A model generated the notes under the pieces. It worked only from the letters and a program-made list of their open reading frames with translations, was not told the origin of the DNA and ran no database searches. A program made the position numbers and the translations under genes. 64,000 nucleotides of DNA. It comes from Azospirillum isscasi. GTDB lineage: Bacteria; Pseudomonadota; Alphaproteobacteria; Azospirillales; Azospirillaceae. The stretch spans positions 37,797 through 101,796 of the forward strand of contig NZ_JAUJFI010000003.1 of NCBI RefSeq assembly GCF_030849505.1, given 5' to 3'. This document shows, piece by piece, positions 43,698 to 54,314 of the stretch. The stretch's first letter is position 1; the number at the start of each line of letters is the position of its first letter.

Positions 43698-44914
43698 CGG
43701 TCAATCTCTCCGAACACGATGTCCATGGACGCGATGTTGGCCACCGCGTCGGCCAGCATGTGGCCTTTCGACATGAAGTCGAGGCCCTGCAGGTGGGCGA
43801 AGCCCGGCGCGCGGATCTTGCAGCGGTACGGCTTGTTCGTGCCGTCCGACACCAGATACACGCCGAACTCGCCCTTCGGCGCCTCGATGGCGGTGTAGGT
43901 TTCGCCCGCCGGGACGTGAAAGCCCTCGGTGAAGAGCTTGAAGTGGTGGATCAGCGCTTCCATCGACCGCTTCATCTCGCCGCGCGGCGGCGGGGAAACC
44001 TTGCGTTCCTCCGCGCGCACCGGGCCGTCGGGAAGCTCCTTCAGGCACTGGCGGATCATGGCGTTCGACTGGCGCATCTCCTCCATGCGGACGAGGTAGC
44101 GCGCCCAGCAGTCGCCCGTCAGGCCGACCGGCACGTCGAAGTTCATGCGGTCGTAGACCTCGTAGGGCTGCGACTTGCGCAGATCCCAGGCGACGCCGGA
44201 GCCGCGGAGCATGGGTCCGGTGAAGCCCCAGTCGAAGGCCTGCTCCTTGGTCACGATGCCGATATCGACGGTCCGCTGCTTGAAAATGCGGTTGTTCGTC
44301 AGCAGATTGTCGATGTCGTCAACGAACTTCGGGAAGCGCTCGGTGAATTCCCAGATGTCGTCGGTCAGGCCCGCGGGCAGATCCCACGCCACGCCGCCCG
44401 GACGGAAGTAGTTCGCGTGCAGGCGCGCACCGCACACACGCTCGTAGAACTCCATGAGGATCTCGCGTTCCTCGAAGCCCCACAGCGCCGGGGTGATCGC
44501 GCCGACGTCGAGCGCGCCGGTGGTGATCGACAGGATGTGGTTCAGGATGCGCGTGATCTCGGAGAACAGCACGCGGATGTACTGGGCGCGCAGCGGCGCC
44601 TTGATCTGCAGCAGGTTCTCGATGCCGAGCACATAGGCGTGCTCCATGCACATCGGGCTGACGTAATCCAGACGGTCGAAGTACGGAACGGCCTGCAGGT
44701 AGGTCTTGTACTCGATCAGCTTCTCGGTGCCGCGGTGGAGCAGGCCGATGTGCGGGTCGCAGCGCTCGACGACTTCGCCGTTCAGCTCCATCACCAGACG
44801 CAACACGCCGTGGGCCGCAGGGTGCTGCGGCCCGAAGTTCATGGTGTAGGGCTTGATCTGGGTCTTGCCGCCGGCCTGGCCGGCGGAGGGGTGTGCGGAC
44901 GTGGCGATGGTCAC
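43694..44914 (-). CDS. nuoD: NADH-quinone oxidoreductase subunit D
   Basis: 406-residue 49-kDa-type subunit forming the quinone pocket. Family signatures: [51 protein letters not shown] and [29 protein letters not shown]. It is a separate gene from nuoC, and overlaps it by four bases. Confidence 0.98.
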   Translation of the reverse strand: MTIATSAHPSAGQAGGKTQIKPYTMNFGPQHPAAHGVLRLVMELNGEVVERCDPHIGLLHRGTEKLIEYKTYLQAVPYFDRLDYVSPMCMEHAYVLGIENLLQIKAPLRAQYIRVLFSEITRILNHILSITTGALDVGAITPALWGFEEREILMEFYERVCGARLHANYFRPGGVAWDLPAGLTDDIWEFTERFPKFVDDIDNLLTNNRIFKQRTVDIGIVTKEQAFDWGFTGPMLRGSGVAWDLRKSQPYEVYDRMNFDVPVGLTGDCWARYLVRMEEMRQSNAMIRQCLKELPDGPVRAEERKVSPPPRGEMKRSMEALIHHFKLFTEGFHVPAGETYTAIEAPKGEFGVYLVSDGTNKPYRCKIRAPGFAHLQGLDFMSKGHMLADAVANIASMDIVFGEIDR

Positions 44915-45540
44915 GGCTTGCTCCCGGTGTCAGGGGCCTGGGCCTTCTCGTCGCCGGGCAGCATCACGTTCGTCATGCCTTCCCACGGCGACAGGAAGTC
45001 GAAGCTGCGGAAGTCCTGCGTCAGGCGGACGGGTTCGTAGACGACCCGCTTCTGGTCCTCGTCGTAGCGGCACTCGACGTAACCCGTCATCGGGAAGTCT
45101 TTGCGCAACGGATGACCTTCGAATCCGTAGTCGGTCAGGATACGGCGCAGGTCCGGATGGTCGGAGAAGAAGATCCCGTACATGTCCCAGGTTTCACGCT
45201 CGAACCAGTTGGCCGCGCTGTACACCGGAACGGCGGAGGCCACCGGGGTGTCCTCGTCGGTCGTCACCTTCACGCGGAGGCGCCGATTGTGCTTGTAGCT
45301 CAAAAGGATGTAGACGACCTCGAAGCGTTCCTCCCGCTCCGGCCAATCCACAGCGGTGACGTCCAGAAGCTGCTCGAACGAGCAGGTCGGATCGTCACGC
45401 AGGAAGGTGAGCGACTTGATGAGCGAGGGCCGGCGGACGGTCACCATCAACTCGCCAAGCTTCAGCTCGACCTTCAGGACATCGTCGCCGAGAGTCGCGG
45501 CGATATGGTCCCCGAGTTCCTTCAACGCCTGTTCGGACAT
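44911..45540 (-). CDS. nuoC: NADH-quinone oxidoreductase subunit C
   Basis: 209-residue 30-kDa-type subunit. [64 protein letters not shown] is the family signature. The start ATG at 45540 follows nuoB after 24 bases. Confidence 0.98.
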   Translation of the reverse strand: MSEQALKELGDHIAATLGDDVLKVELKLGELMVTVRRPSLIKSLTFLRDDPTCSFEQLLDVTAVDWPEREERFEVVYILLSYKHNRRLRVKVTTDEDTPVASAVPVYSAANWFERETWDMYGIFFSDHPDLRRILTDYGFEGHPLRKDFPMTGYVECRYDEDQKRVVYEPVRLTQDFRSFDFLSPWEGMTNVMLPGDEKAQAPDTGSKP

Positions 45541-45564
45541 GGCCAGGACCTGCCTTTTTCTTAT

Positions 45565-46107
45565 TCAGCGAGCGATGCGGTTGCCGCGCCGGATCTTCTT
45601 CTGGAGCTGCAGAATGCCGTAGACCAGCGCTTCCGCAGTGGGAGGACAGCCCGGCACATAGATGTCGACCGGAACGATCCGGTCACAGCCGCGCACCACC
45701 GAGTAGGAGTAGTGGTAGTAGCCGCCGCCGTTGGCGCAGGAGCCCATCGAGATGACCCAGCGCGGTTCCGGCATCTGGTCGTAGACCTTGCGCAGCGCGG
45801 GGGCCATCTTGTTGGTCAGCGTTCCGGCCACGATCATGCAGTCGGACTGGCGCGGGCTGGGGCGCGGGATGACGCCGAATCGGTCCAGGTCGTACCGGCT
45901 CATGTAGGCGTGGATCATCTCCACCGCGCAGCAGGCCAGACCGAAGGTCATCGGCCACAGGGAACCGGTGCGGGCCCAGGCGAGCACGTCCTCGTACTTC
46001 GCCGTGATGAAGCCCTTTTCCTGGATCTCCTCGGTGACCGCGCGGAGATAGGCGTCCTGTTCCGGTCCGGGCGGAATCGGCGCCAGCTTGGCAGCCTCTA
46101 CTCCCAT
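45565..46107 (-). CDS. nuoB: NADH-quinone oxidoreductase subunit B (cluster N2)
   Basis: 180-residue subunit holding the terminal 4Fe-4S cluster N2. GLACCAVEM supplies the tandem cysteines, and [42 protein letters not shown] the others. I chose the ATG at 46107 because AAGGAG lies seven bases upstream; a start seven codons earlier is possible. It overlaps nuoA by ten bases. Confidence 0.97.
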   Translation of the reverse strand: MGVEAAKLAPIPPGPEQDAYLRAVTEEIQEKGFITAKYEDVLAWARTGSLWPMTFGLACCAVEMIHAYMSRYDLDRFGVIPRPSPRQSDCMIVAGTLTNKMAPALRKVYDQMPEPRWVISMGSCANGGGYYHYSYSVVRGCDRIVPVDIYVPGCPPTAEALVYGILQLQKKIRRGNRIAR

Positions 46108-46466
46108 TCCAGAGCTCCTTTCTTCCACTCATAGATGAAGCCGATGGTCAGAATCCCGAGGAATACGATCATCGACCAGAAGCCGAACAAGCCGATGTCC
46201 CCGAGCGCCACGGCCCACGGGAACAGGAAGGCGACCTCGAGGTCGAAGATGATGAACAGGATGGAGACCAGATAAAACCGCACGTCGAACTTCGCGCGGG
46301 CATCCTCGAACGGCTCGAAGCCGCATTCGTAGGGGGAGAGCTTTTCCGAATCCGGATTCTTCGGGCTGATGACGTAAGACGCGCCGACCATCACGACGGC
46401 CAGCGCAATACCGATCAGCAGGAACACCAGGATCGGAAGGTACTCAATGATCAGCGGGTTGGTCAC
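46098..46466 (-). CDS. nuoA: NADH-quinone oxidoreductase subunit A
   Basis: 122-residue, three-helix subunit and first gene of the nuo block. [43 protein letters not shown] is diagnostic. The start is taken as the GTG at 46466, with GGGAGGA just ahead, giving [11 protein letters not shown]...; an in-frame ATG nine codons upstream has no such site and would place the Shine-Dalgarno inside the gene. Confidence 0.95.
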   Translation of the reverse strand: MTNPLIIEYLPILVFLLIGIALAVVMVGASYVISPKNPDSEKLSPYECGFEPFEDARAKFDVRFYLVSILFIIFDLEVAFLFPWAVALGDIGLFGFWSMIVFLGILTIGFIYEWKKGALEWE

Positions 46467-46794
46467 CGCGGTCCTCCCATAAGCCCACGCCACGAACGCC
46501 GGTACGGCCCGTAATCGGCCGACGCGCGGTGCCGTGGCTGGAATGCCTTGGATTAGCCCATCAGACGGGGCGGAATATATGACGAGAGCGTGATCAAGGA
46601 AAGCGCTTTGAATCGCTTTCGGCCAATGAATCCACTCTGCGGAAATGAGTGGATGTCCTTGGTATTACCAGACTTTTTAAATGCCCCTGAACTCTATCCG
46701 GCTTATCGGATATGCGGGACCAACTGATCGGATATAGGGATGGGAGGCCCGCTGTTAAACCCACATACGCTACGTTTTCAAAGGAGAGGAGAAG
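46467..46794. promoter_or_regulatory. nuo upstream region
   Basis: 328 bases without a gene. An AT-rich element (TATATT read on the minus strand at about 46575-46580) may be the -10 of the nuo promoter, but no good -35 fits. GAAAGCG...CGCTTTC forms a hairpin at 46599-46620. Two direct repeats ATCGGATAT stand 22 bases apart at 46705-46713 and 46727-46735, the first also part of an ATCCG/CGGAT inverted repeat. Their role is unknown. Confidence 0.4.
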
Positions 46795-46871
<77 letters not shown>

Positions 46872-47060
46872 GCAACGCGGCGATTTGAAAAGCGCACAAA
46901 CCAGCGTCCGTATCATAGGATCGCAGCGCTGTTTCCGGGGCCTGCCCCGTCGCCGATGGGCGGTTTCTAACCGCCCGGCGCATGGCCTGTCAATCACGAA
47001 TTTGAAAAGCCATCTCCGATACGATGGCGGGCACGGCGGAAGGCGCGGCGGAGGGCGCGA

Positions 47061-47135
47061 TGGTGGGCGATGAGGGTTTCGAACCCCCGACCCTCTCGGT
47101 GTAAACGAGATGCTCTACCGCTGAGCTAATCGCCC
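47061..47135 (-). tRNA. tRNA-Val (anticodon TAC)
   Basis: 75-base cloverleaf with encoded CCA. Acceptor GGGCGAT pairs with ATCGCCC; D-arm AGCTCAGCGGTAGAGC; the anticodon loop TTTACAC gives TAC; T-arm GGGGGTTCGAAACCCTC. Confidence 0.96.
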
Positions 47136-47170
47136 GCGCCGCGGCGTTGACCGGACCAACCGTCCTGAAA

Positions 47171-47200
47171 ACGCAAAACCGGCCGACATCTGCCGACCGG
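47171..47200 (-). terminator. intrinsic terminator of hupB
   Basis: On the minus strand CCGGTCGG, loop CAGATG, TCGGCCGG (8 pairs, two of them G-U), followed by TTTTGCGTTTT. It lies about 40 bases after the hupB stop. Confidence 0.8.
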
Positions 47201-47241
47201 CGCGCACTATGCCCCGGATGCCCCGCCCGTTCAAGACGTCA

Positions 47242-47514
47242 TCAGTTCAAAACGTCCTTCAGGGTCTTGCCCGGCTTGAACTTCGGCTGCTTCGACGCGG
47301 GAATGTCGATCTTCTCGCCGGTGCGCGGGTTGCGCCCCTCGCTGGCGGCGCGCTCAGCCACTGCGAAGGTGCCGAAACCGACCAGGCGGACCTCTTCCCC
47401 GCTCTTCAGCGAGTCGGTGATGCCTTCAAAAACGGCATCGACAGCCTTGGCTGCATCAGTTTTAGACAAACCCACAGCATCGGCGACATGCGCCACCAGA
47501 TCGTTCTTGTTCAC
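47242..47514 (-). CDS. hupB: DNA-binding protein HU
   Basis: 90-residue nucleoid protein. The start is a GTG at 47514 behind AAAGGGG (VNKNDLVAHVADAVGLSKTDAAKAVDAVFEGI...). The DNA-binding arm GRNPRTGEKIDIPASKQPKFKPGKTLKD is complete. The GTG start and strong binding site are preferred over longer in-frame ATGs, which would add non-HU residues. Its neighbour upstream on the strand is lon, the classic order. Confidence 0.96.
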   Translation of the reverse strand: MNKNDLVAHVADAVGLSKTDAAKAVDAVFEGITDSLKSGEEVRLVGFGTFAVAERAASEGRNPRTGEKIDIPASKQPKFKPGKTLKDVLN

Positions 47515-47595
47515 CTGCGTCCCCTTTCCCAATCCGGCAAAGAAATCGGAAGCAAAGCCACCCCATGACTTCGCGCATTCAAACGATAAACGCGA

Positions 47596-47632
47596 CATCG
47601 CCCGCCCGTCAATTGCAGACGGGCGGGCGATG
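47596..47632 (-). terminator. 15-bp perfect hairpin between lon and hupB
   Basis: CATCGCCCGCCCGTC (47596-47610) and GACGGGCGGGCGATG (47618-47632) pair perfectly around a 7-base loop. On the minus strand it lies about 63 bases after the lon stop, with TCGCGTTTATCGTTT behind it; the T tract is imperfect. It probably ends lon transcription and separates it from hupB. Confidence 0.7.
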
Positions 47633-47694
47633 CGAGGCAAAGTGGCGTTTTTTTATGCGCGCTTAACGCTCAAATCGCGGTCAGCGTCCCACGG

Positions 47695-50109
47695 TCAGTG
47701 GCGCAGCCCCTCGCCGCCGCCATCGGCCTGCGGCTTGGCAACCGCCGGCTCGACCGACTCGGGCTCCTTCCACTCGATGGGCTCCACTTCCCGCACCAGG
47801 GCGTGCTTCAGGACGTCGTCCACCGTGCTGACCGGGATGATTTCCAGGCCACGCTTCACGTTGTCCGGGATGTCGGCCAGATCCTTCTCGTTGTCCTTCG
47901 GAATCAGCACATGCTTCAGACCGCCGCGCAGGGCGGCCAGCAGCTTCTCCTTCAGACCGCCGATCGGCAGCACGCGCCCGCGCAGGGTGATCTCGCCGGT
48001 CATCGCCACATCCTTGCGGACCGCGATGCCGGTCAGCACCGACACGATCGAGGTGATCATCGCCACACCTGCCGACGGGCCGTCCTTGGGGGTGGCGCCT
48101 TCGGGAACGTGGACGTGGATGTCCCGCTTTTCAAAAAGCGTCGGCTTGATGCCGAAGGCAGTAGCGCGCGACTTGACGTAGCTTTCCGCCGCCTGCACCG
48201 ACTCCTTCATCACGTCGCCCAGCTTGCCGGTGGTGGTCACCCGGCCCTTACCGGGCAGGCTGACCGCCTCGATGGACAGCAGCTCGCCGCCCACCTCAGT
48301 CCAGGCCAGACCGGTGGTGACGCCCACCAGATCCTCCAGCTCCGCCTCGCCGAAGTGGAAGCGGCGCACGCCGGCGTACTTGTCCAGGTTCCGGCGCGTG
48401 ACCGTCACCTTGGCGCCGGCGGAGCCCTTCATCAGGATCTCCTTCACGGCCTTGCGGCAGAGGTTGGCGATCTCGCGCTCCAGGCTGCGAACGCCGGCTT
48501 CCCGCGTGTAGTAGCGGATCAGGTCGCGCAGCGCGTCGTCGGAGATCGAGAACTCACCCTTCTTCAGGCCGTTGGCCTCCACCTGCTTCTCGATCAGGTG
48601 GCGCTTGGAAATCTCGACCTTCTCGTCCTCGGTGTAGCCGGCGACGCGGATGATCTCCATACGGTCCAGCAGCGGCTGCGGCATGCGCATCGTGTTGGCC
48701 GTGCAGACGAACATCACGTCCGACAGGTCGTAATCGACCTCCAGGTAGTGGTCGTTGAAGGTGCCGTTCTGCTCCGGGTCGAGGACCTCCAGCAGGGCGG
48801 AGGACGGGTCGCCGCGCCAGTCGGCGCCGAGCTTGTCGATCTCGTCCAGCAGGAACAGCGGGTTGGACGACTTGGCCTTCTTCATGCCCTGGATGACCTT
48901 GCCGGGCATCGAGCCGATGTAGGTGCGCCGGTGGCCGCGGACCTCGGCCTCGTCCCGCACGCCGCCCAACGACATGCGCACGAAGTTGCGGCCCGTGGAC
49001 TTGGCGATCGACTTGCCGAGCGAGGTCTTGCCGACGCCGGGCGGGCCGACGAGGCAGAGGATCGGACCCTTGACCTTGTTCATGCGGTTCTGGACCGCGA
49101 GATACTCGAGGATGCGCTCCTTGACCTTTTCCAGGCCGTAATGGTCGGCGTCGAGGATCTTCTGGGCGAGCTTCAGATCCTTCTTCACCTTGGTGCGCTT
49201 CTTCCACGGAATGGACAGCATCCAGTCCAGATAGTTGCGCACCACCGTGGCCTCGGCGGACATCGGGCTCATGGAGCGAAGCTTCTTCAGCTCGGCCAGG
49301 GCCTTGTCGCGGGCCTCCTTGGAGAAGCGGGTCTTGTTGATCTTCTCTTCCAGCTCGGCCGACTCGTCGCGGCCGTCCTCGGTCTCGCCGAGTTCCTTCT
49401 GGATCGCCTTGAGCTGTTCGTTCAGGTAGTACTCGCGCTGGGTCTTCTCCATCTGCCGCTTCACGCGGTTGCGGATGCGCTTCTCCACCTGCAGCACGCC
49501 GATCTCGCCCTCCATGAAGGCGTAGACCCGCTCCAGCCGCTCCGACACCGTGGCGCATTCGAGAAGCTGCTGCTTTTCCGGAATCTTCAGCGCCAGATGC
49601 GAGGCCACAGTGTCCGCCAGCTTGCCCGGCTCCTCGATCTGGTTGATCGAGACCAGCACCTCCGGCGGGATCTTCTTGTTCAGCTTGATGTACTGTTCGA
49701 ATTGCGAGACGACCGCACGCCCCAGCGCCTCAAGCTCCTGGCTTTCCCCGACCTTCTCCTCGACGAGATCGGCGTGGGCCTGAAAGAAATCCTCGTTCTC
49801 GGCGAACTTGGTGATGGACGCGCGCTGGCCACCCTCCACCAGCACCTTCACCGTCCCGTCCGGCAGCTTCAGGAGCTGCAACACGGTCCCGACGGTGCCG
49901 ACGCTGTAGATGTCGGCGGGTGTCGGATCGTCCTGCGCGGCGTTCTTCTGGGTGACGAGAAGGATCTGTTTGTCGTCCTTCATCACGTCTTCCAGGGCGC
50001 GCACGGATTTCTCGCGGCCGACGAAAAGAGGCACGATCATGTGGGGAAAAACCACGATGTCGCGGAGCGGCAGGACCGGATAGAGGGCACCACGGGGGAT
50101 TTCGAACAT
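47695..50109 (-). CDS. lon: ATP-dependent protease Lon
   Basis: 804-residue cytoplasmic quality-control protease. It has the N-terminal substrate domain ([26 protein letters not shown]), a coiled-coil region ([26 protein letters not shown]), AAA+ Walker [12 protein letters not shown] and Walker [11 protein letters not shown], and the proteolytic domain with the catalytic serine in PKDGPSAG and the lysine about 40 residues later. The ATG at 50109 gives [12 protein letters not shown]; the frame is open further upstream but without homology. clpX precedes it behind a terminator. Confidence 0.97.
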   Translation of the reverse strand: MFEIPRGALYPVLPLRDIVVFPHMIVPLFVGREKSVRALEDVMKDDKQILLVTQKNAAQDDPTPADIYSVGTVGTVLQLLKLPDGTVKVLVEGGQRASITKFAENEDFFQAHADLVEEKVGESQELEALGRAVVSQFEQYIKLNKKIPPEVLVSINQIEEPGKLADTVASHLALKIPEKQQLLECATVSERLERVYAFMEGEIGVLQVEKRIRNRVKRQMEKTQREYYLNEQLKAIQKELGETEDGRDESAELEEKINKTRFSKEARDKALAELKKLRSMSPMSAEATVVRNYLDWMLSIPWKKRTKVKKDLKLAQKILDADHYGLEKVKERILEYLAVQNRMNKVKGPILCLVGPPGVGKTSLGKSIAKSTGRNFVRMSLGGVRDEAEVRGHRRTYIGSMPGKVIQGMKKAKSSNPLFLLDEIDKLGADWRGDPSSALLEVLDPEQNGTFNDHYLEVDYDLSDVMFVCTANTMRMPQPLLDRMEIIRVAGYTEDEKVEISKRHLIEKQVEANGLKKGEFSISDDALRDLIRYYTREAGVRSLEREIANLCRKAVKEILMKGSAGAKVTVTRRNLDKYAGVRRFHFGEAELEDLVGVTTGLAWTEVGGELLSIEAVSLPGKGRVTTTGKLGDVMKESVQAAESYVKSRATAFGIKPTLFEKRDIHVHVPEGATPKDGPSAGVAMITSIVSVLTGIAVRKDVAMTGEITLRGRVLPIGGLKEKLLAALRGGLKHVLIPKDNEKDLADIPDNVKRGLEIIPVSTVDDVLKHALVREVEPIEWKEPESVEPAVAKPQADGGGEGLRH

Positions 50110-50345
50110 TGATTGGGCCTCTTTCAATGGGACGCCGTCAGCCCGGGATGGGCCTGAGGAGAACCCCACCTCGTGGGGTGAGCGCGGGGAACGCGAACCG
50201 GCACTTTTTCTAACGTGGCACAGCCATAGCCCCCCTTCAAGGGCCAGAACCCCAATTCCGTATGGCGGTGCGGCATGGGAAAGCCGCCTCCATGCGGACC
50301 GATCCCGGGCCGGCGCCGAACGACGGAGGCGTCCCCGGCCCACCA
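50110..50345 (-). promoter_or_regulatory. lon upstream region, possible heat-shock promoter
   Basis: After the clpX terminator, the minus strand has CCCTTGAAG near 50235-50243, which fits a sigma-32 -35 element, but the matching -10 is weak. A hairpin (CCCCAC/GTGGGG) lies near 50165. Independent lon transcription is supported by the terminator at 50346; sigma-32 control is only suggested. Confidence 0.35.
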
Positions 50346-50373
50346 AGCAAAAAGGGCGCCCTGAGGCGCCCCT
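50346..50373 (-). terminator. intrinsic terminator of clpX
   Basis: On the minus strand GGGCGCC, loop TCAG, GGCGCCC, then TTTTTT. A perfect 7-bp stem with a clean T tract, 72 bases after the clpX stop. Confidence 0.9.
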
Positions 50374-50444
50374 TCTGCACTTTGGTCTTTCCGCTCCCGG
50401 GGACTTTCCGCTCCGGAATCTTCCCGTGCCGACCCCGAACCGCC

Positions 50445-51713
50445 TCAGGCGCCCGGTGCCTGCTGCTCCCCGCGGCGCTCCGCGTGGACATAGAGCGGCT
50501 TGGCGCGCCCTTCGACCACTTCCTTGTTTACCAGGATGCTCTCCACCCCGGTCAGGCCCGGAAGGTCGAACATCGGGTCGAGCAGGATCGACTCCATGAT
50601 CGACCGCAGGCCACGCGCACCGGTCTTCCGCTGGATCGCCTTGTGGGCGATGTTGCGCAGGGCGTCGTCGGAGAACTCCAGACGGACGTCCTCCATCTCG
50701 AACAGGCGCTGGTACTGCTTGACCAGGGCGTTCTTCGGCTTGGTGAGGATCTCGACCAGGGCCGCCTCGTCGAGGTCCGCCAGCGTGGCGACCACCGGCA
50801 GACGGCCGATGAATTCCGGGATCAGGCCGAACTTCAGCAGATCCTCCGGCTCGACCTCGCGCAGGATGTCGCCCGTCGAACGTTCGTCGGGACCGCGCAC
50901 GTCGGCGCCGAAGCCGATCGAGGTGCCCTTGCCGCGCTGCGCGATGATCTTGTCCAGCCCGGCGAAGGCGCCGCCGCAGATGAACAGGATGTTGCTGGTG
51001 TCGACCTGCAGGAACTCCTGCTGCGGATGCTTGCGGCCACCCTGCGGGGGCACGGAGGCGACGGTGCCCTCCATGATCTTCAGCAGGGCCTGCTGCACGC
51101 CCTCGCCCGACACGTCGCGGGTGATCGACGGGTTGTCGGACTTGCGGCTGATCTTGTCGACCTCGTCGATGTAGACGATGCCGCGCTGCGCCCGCTCGAC
51201 GTTGTAGTCGGCGGCCTGGAGCAGCTTCAGGATGATGTTCTCGACATCCTCGCCGACATAGCCCGCCTCGGTCAGGGTCGTGGCGTCGGCCATGGTGAAG
51301 GGAACGTCGATGATCCGGGCGAGCGTCTGGGCGAGCAGCGTCTTGCCGCAGCCGGTCGGGCCGACCAGCAGGATGTTGGACTTCGCCAGTTCGACGTCGT
51401 TGTGCTTCGTGCCGTGCGCCAACCGCTTGTAATGGTTGTGCACCGCAACCGAAAGAACCCGCTTCGCGTGGTGCTGCCCGATCACGTAGTCGTCCAGCAC
51501 CGCATGGATGTCACGCGGGGTCGGCACGCCGTCGCGGGACTTCACGAGGGTCGTCTTGTTCTCCTCGCGAATGATGTCCATGCACAGCTCGACGCATTCA
51601 TCGCAGATGAACACCGTCGGACCGGCAATCAGCTTGCGGACCTCGTGCTGGCTCTTGCCGCAAAAGGAGCAGTAGAGCGTGTTCTTCGAATCGCCGCTGC
51701 TGGACTTGCTCAT
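50445..51713 (-). CDS. clpX: ClpXP ATPase subunit ClpX
   Basis: 422-residue AAA+ unfoldase feeding ClpP. The N-terminal zinc domain has CSFCGKSQ and CDECVELC. Walker A is [12 protein letters not shown], and the ClpP-docking/pore region includes [10 protein letters not shown]. Sensor II lies in [14 protein letters not shown]. It follows clpP after 216 bases that contain a large hairpin. Confidence 0.98.
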   Translation of the reverse strand: MSKSSSGDSKNTLYCSFCGKSQHEVRKLIAGPTVFICDECVELCMDIIREENKTTLVKSRDGVPTPRDIHAVLDDYVIGQHHAKRVLSVAVHNHYKRLAHGTKHNDVELAKSNILLVGPTGCGKTLLAQTLARIIDVPFTMADATTLTEAGYVGEDVENIILKLLQAADYNVERAQRGIVYIDEVDKISRKSDNPSITRDVSGEGVQQALLKIMEGTVASVPPQGGRKHPQQEFLQVDTSNILFICGGAFAGLDKIIAQRGKGTSIGFGADVRGPDERSTGDILREVEPEDLLKFGLIPEFIGRLPVVATLADLDEAALVEILTKPKNALVKQYQRLFEMEDVRLEFSDDALRNIAHKAIQRKTGARGLRSIMESILLDPMFDLPGLTGVESILVNKEVVEGRAKPLYVHAERRGEQQAPGA

Positions 51714-51867
51714 CGGTACTCCGTCATCTCGCGGGGGACTGATCCGTATAACCTGTCAACCGCCTGCGGCGTCCCCCGACGCCGGTCCTTTCAAAGGTTG
51801 TCCCAGGCAAGGCCCGCGACAAGGTTAACGCATCGACTCACTCATCCTTCGAACCCGATCCATCGGA

Positions 51868-51900
51868 CCGGTTCCCCGTCATTCAACAACAGGGAACCGG
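51868..51900 (-). repeat. 9-bp perfect hairpin between clpP and clpX
   Basis: CCGGTTCCC (51868-51876) and GGGAACCGG (51892-51900) pair around a 15-base loop, 30 bases after the clpP stop and about 155 before clpX. No T tract follows on the minus strand. It may slow readthrough, protect the clpP mRNA end or be a processing site. Confidence 0.6.
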
Positions 51901-51929
51901 CGCAATCAATCATTAGTTCGCGCGCACCC

Positions 51930-52565
51930 TCAGGCCGCGCCGCCATCGCCGACCGATCCGGGGCGCTTTTCCACCACCTCGTCGATCAGGCCGAACGCCT
52001 TCGCTTCCTCCGGCGACATGAACTTGTCGCGCTCCATGGCCGCCTCGATGGTGTCGAGCGTCTGGCCGGTGTGCTTGACGTAGATGTCGTTGAGGCGCGA
52101 GCGCAGCTTCAGGATTTCCTGGGCCTGGATCTCGATGTCCGACGCCTGGCCCTGCGCACCGCCCGACGGCTGATGGATCATGATCCGGCTGTTCGGCAGC
52201 GAGAAGCGCTTGCCCGGCGCACCGGCGGCGAGCAGCAGCGAGCCCATGGAGGCCGCCTGCCCCATGCACACCGTGGACACCTGCGGACGGATGTACTGCA
52301 TGGTGTCGTAGATGGCGAGCCCGGCGGACACGTAGCCGCCCGGCGAATTGATGTACAGCGCGATGTCCTTGCTCGGGTTTTCCGATTCCAGGAACAGCAA
52401 CTGCGAGCAGATCAGGCTGGCAACGGCGTCGTTCACGCCGCCGATCAGAAAGATGATCCGTTCCTTCAGCAGGCGCGAGTAAATATCGTACGCTCGTTCG
52501 CCCCGGTTGGTCTGCTCGATGACCATCGGGACCAGAGCATTCATCTTCGGTTCGAAGTCGTACAT
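51930..52565 (-). CDS. clpP: ClpP protease subunit
   Basis: 211-residue serine protease. The catalytic triad is visible: Ser106 in [14 protein letters not shown], His131 in [10 protein letters not shown] and Asp180 in ERDKFMS. The N-terminal [40 protein letters not shown] is typical of alphaproteobacteria. It lies between tig and clpX on the same strand. Confidence 0.98.
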   Translation of the reverse strand: MYDFEPKMNALVPMVIEQTNRGERAYDIYSRLLKERIIFLIGGVNDAVASLICSQLLFLESENPSKDIALYINSPGGYVSAGLAIYDTMQYIRPQVSTVCMGQAASMGSLLLAAGAPGKRFSLPNSRIMIHQPSGGAQGQASDIEIQAQEILKLRSRLNDIYVKHTGQTLDTIEAAMERDKFMSPEEAKAFGLIDEVVEKRPGSVGDGGAA

Positions 52566-52624
52566 GTTGGTTTTCCCTGCCCCCGCAGCTCGGTTCGTCG
52601 TCTGAGCAGCTTACATATAGGAAT

Positions 52625-52651
52625 GGAAAGGGGCGACCGGTAGGCCGCCCC
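52625..52651 (-). terminator. terminator-like hairpin after tig
   Basis: On the minus strand GGGGCGGCC, loop TACC, GGTCGCCCC (9 pairs, one G-U), then CTTTCC. It lies 16 bases after the tig stop. The T tract is short, so partial readthrough into clpP is possible. Confidence 0.6.
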
Positions 52652-52667
52652 TCAACCTTTCTGACGA

Positions 52668-54002
52668 TCAGGCCGCCTCGGCCTCCTCGTCGGGGTCCTT
52701 CATCAGCTCCTCGGCGGACACCGGCTTCTCGCTCACCTTGGCCTGATCCAGGATGTAGTCGACGACCTTGTCCTCGAAGATCGGAGCGCGGAGGTTTTCC
52801 AGCGCTTCCCGGTTCTGCTTGAAGAACTCGAACACCTGACGCTCCTGGCCGGGGAAGCGGCGGGCTTCCGCGATCAGGGCGCGGTTGATCTCGTCCTGGG
52901 TCACCTGGATGTCGTTGCGGCGGCCGATCTCCGACAGCAGCAGGCCCAGGCGCACGCGGCGCTCGGCGATGCCGCGGTACTCGGCCTTCAGCTCCTCTTC
53001 CGGCTTTCCGGCGTCCTCACCGGCGGTGCCGTTCTTCAGCTCCTGCTGAAGGCGCTGCCAGATGCCCTCGAACTCGACGTCCACCATGCCCGGCGGAACC
53101 TCGAAGGAGTGGGCCTCGGCCAGCTTGTCGAGAAGCTGGCGCTTCACGCGCAGGCGCGACACGTTGGCGTATTCGCTCTTGATGCGGTCGCCGACGGCCT
53201 CGCGCAGCTTCTCCAGGCTCTCCATGCCGAACTCCTTGGCGAGGTCGTCGTTGACCTCGGCCGGGACGTGCTTGCGGAGTTCCTTGACGTCCACCTCGAA
53301 CACGGTGTCCGCGCCCTTCAGGCGGTCGTGCGGGTAGTCCGCCGGGAAGGTGACCTTCACGGTGCGGTGCTCGCCGGCCTTGGCGCCGACCAGCTGGTCC
53401 TCGAAGCCCGGAACGAACTGGTTGGCGCCCAGCTCCAGCGGATAGTCCTTGCCGTCCATGCCCGGCAGGGCCTCGCCATCGACGGAACCGGCGAAATCGA
53501 TCACGGCGATGTCGCCCTTCTCGGCAGCGCGGTCCTCGGTGACCGGGGCCTGCACGGAGTGGGCCGACGCCAGACGGGCCAGAGCCTCGTCGACGGCGGT
53601 CTCCTCGACCGTGGCGACCGGCTTCTCAAGCTCCAGGCCGGCGAGGTCGCCCGGCTCGATTTCCGGCAGCAGCTCCACGCCCATGGTGTAGGACAGGTCG
53701 CCGCCGTCCTCGTACTTCTCGACGTTGATCTTCGGCTGCATGGCGATGCGCAGGCCGCGCTCGCTCAGCGCCTGGCGCGAGCTGTCGGCGATCGCATCCT
53801 CCAGAGCCTCGGCCAGCACGCTGCCGCCGTAGCGCTGCTTGATCACGGCAACCGGCACCTTGCCCGGACGGAAGCCGGGGAGCTGCACCGTCCGGCGCAG
53901 CTCTTCGAGCCGGCCCTGCACCTTCTGTTCGATATCCTGGGCGGAAATGACGACCTTGTACTCGCGCTTCAGGCCGTCGGCGCTGGTCTCGGTGATGTTC
54001 AT
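52668..54002 (-). CDS. tig: trigger factor
   Basis: 444-residue ribosome-associated chaperone. The ribosome-binding signature GFRPGKVP is at about residue 43, the FKBP-like peptidyl-prolyl isomerase domain at about 150-240 (GDIAVIDFAGSVDGEALPGMDG), and the C-terminal helical chaperone domain follows. It opens the tig-clpP-clpX-lon group that is conserved in most bacteria. Confidence 0.97.
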   Translation of the reverse strand: MNITETSADGLKREYKVVISAQDIEQKVQGRLEELRRTVQLPGFRPGKVPVAVIKQRYGGSVLAEALEDAIADSSRQALSERGLRIAMQPKINVEKYEDGGDLSYTMGVELLPEIEPGDLAGLELEKPVATVEETAVDEALARLASAHSVQAPVTEDRAAEKGDIAVIDFAGSVDGEALPGMDGKDYPLELGANQFVPGFEDQLVGAKAGEHRTVKVTFPADYPHDRLKGADTVFEVDVKELRKHVPAEVNDDLAKEFGMESLEKLREAVGDRIKSEYANVSRLRVKRQLLDKLAEAHSFEVPPGMVDVEFEGIWQRLQQELKNGTAGEDAGKPEEELKAEYRGIAERRVRLGLLLSEIGRRNDIQVTQDEINRALIAEARRFPGQERQVFEFFKQNREALENLRAPIFEDKVVDYILDQAKVSEKPVSAEELMKDPDEEAEAA

Positions 54003-54093
54003 CGGAACGAAAGCCTATCTCGTTGTCCGGCCCGGCGGCGCCCGTCCGGGCGGCCCGAGACCGTGTGTTCCCATGCGGTCCAAGCTGTTGCCA

Positions 54094-54178
54094 TGGTGCG
54101 GGCGAAGGGACTCGAACCCCCACGACCGAAGTCACCGGAACCTAAATCCGGCGCGTCTACCAGTTCCGCCACGCCCGC
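54094..54178 (-). tRNA. tRNA-Leu (anticodon TAG)
   Basis: 85-base class II tRNA with encoded CCA. Acceptor GCGGGCG pairs with CGCCCGC. The anticodon stem CCGGA/TCCGG around TTTAGGT gives TAG. A long variable arm (TGACTTCGGTCGT) is present, and the T-arm is GGGGGTTCGAGTCCC. Confidence 0.95.
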
Positions 54179-54314
54179 AATGGCATAGACAGCCCGCGAC
54201 GGGTGCGGAACACCCGGCGGACTGCCAGCGAACCCGCTCTATAGCACAGGGTTCGCGCCGCAAACAGGCAAAATGGGCACCCTTCCCCACGCCATCCGGA
54301 GGAGGCGAGGCGCC

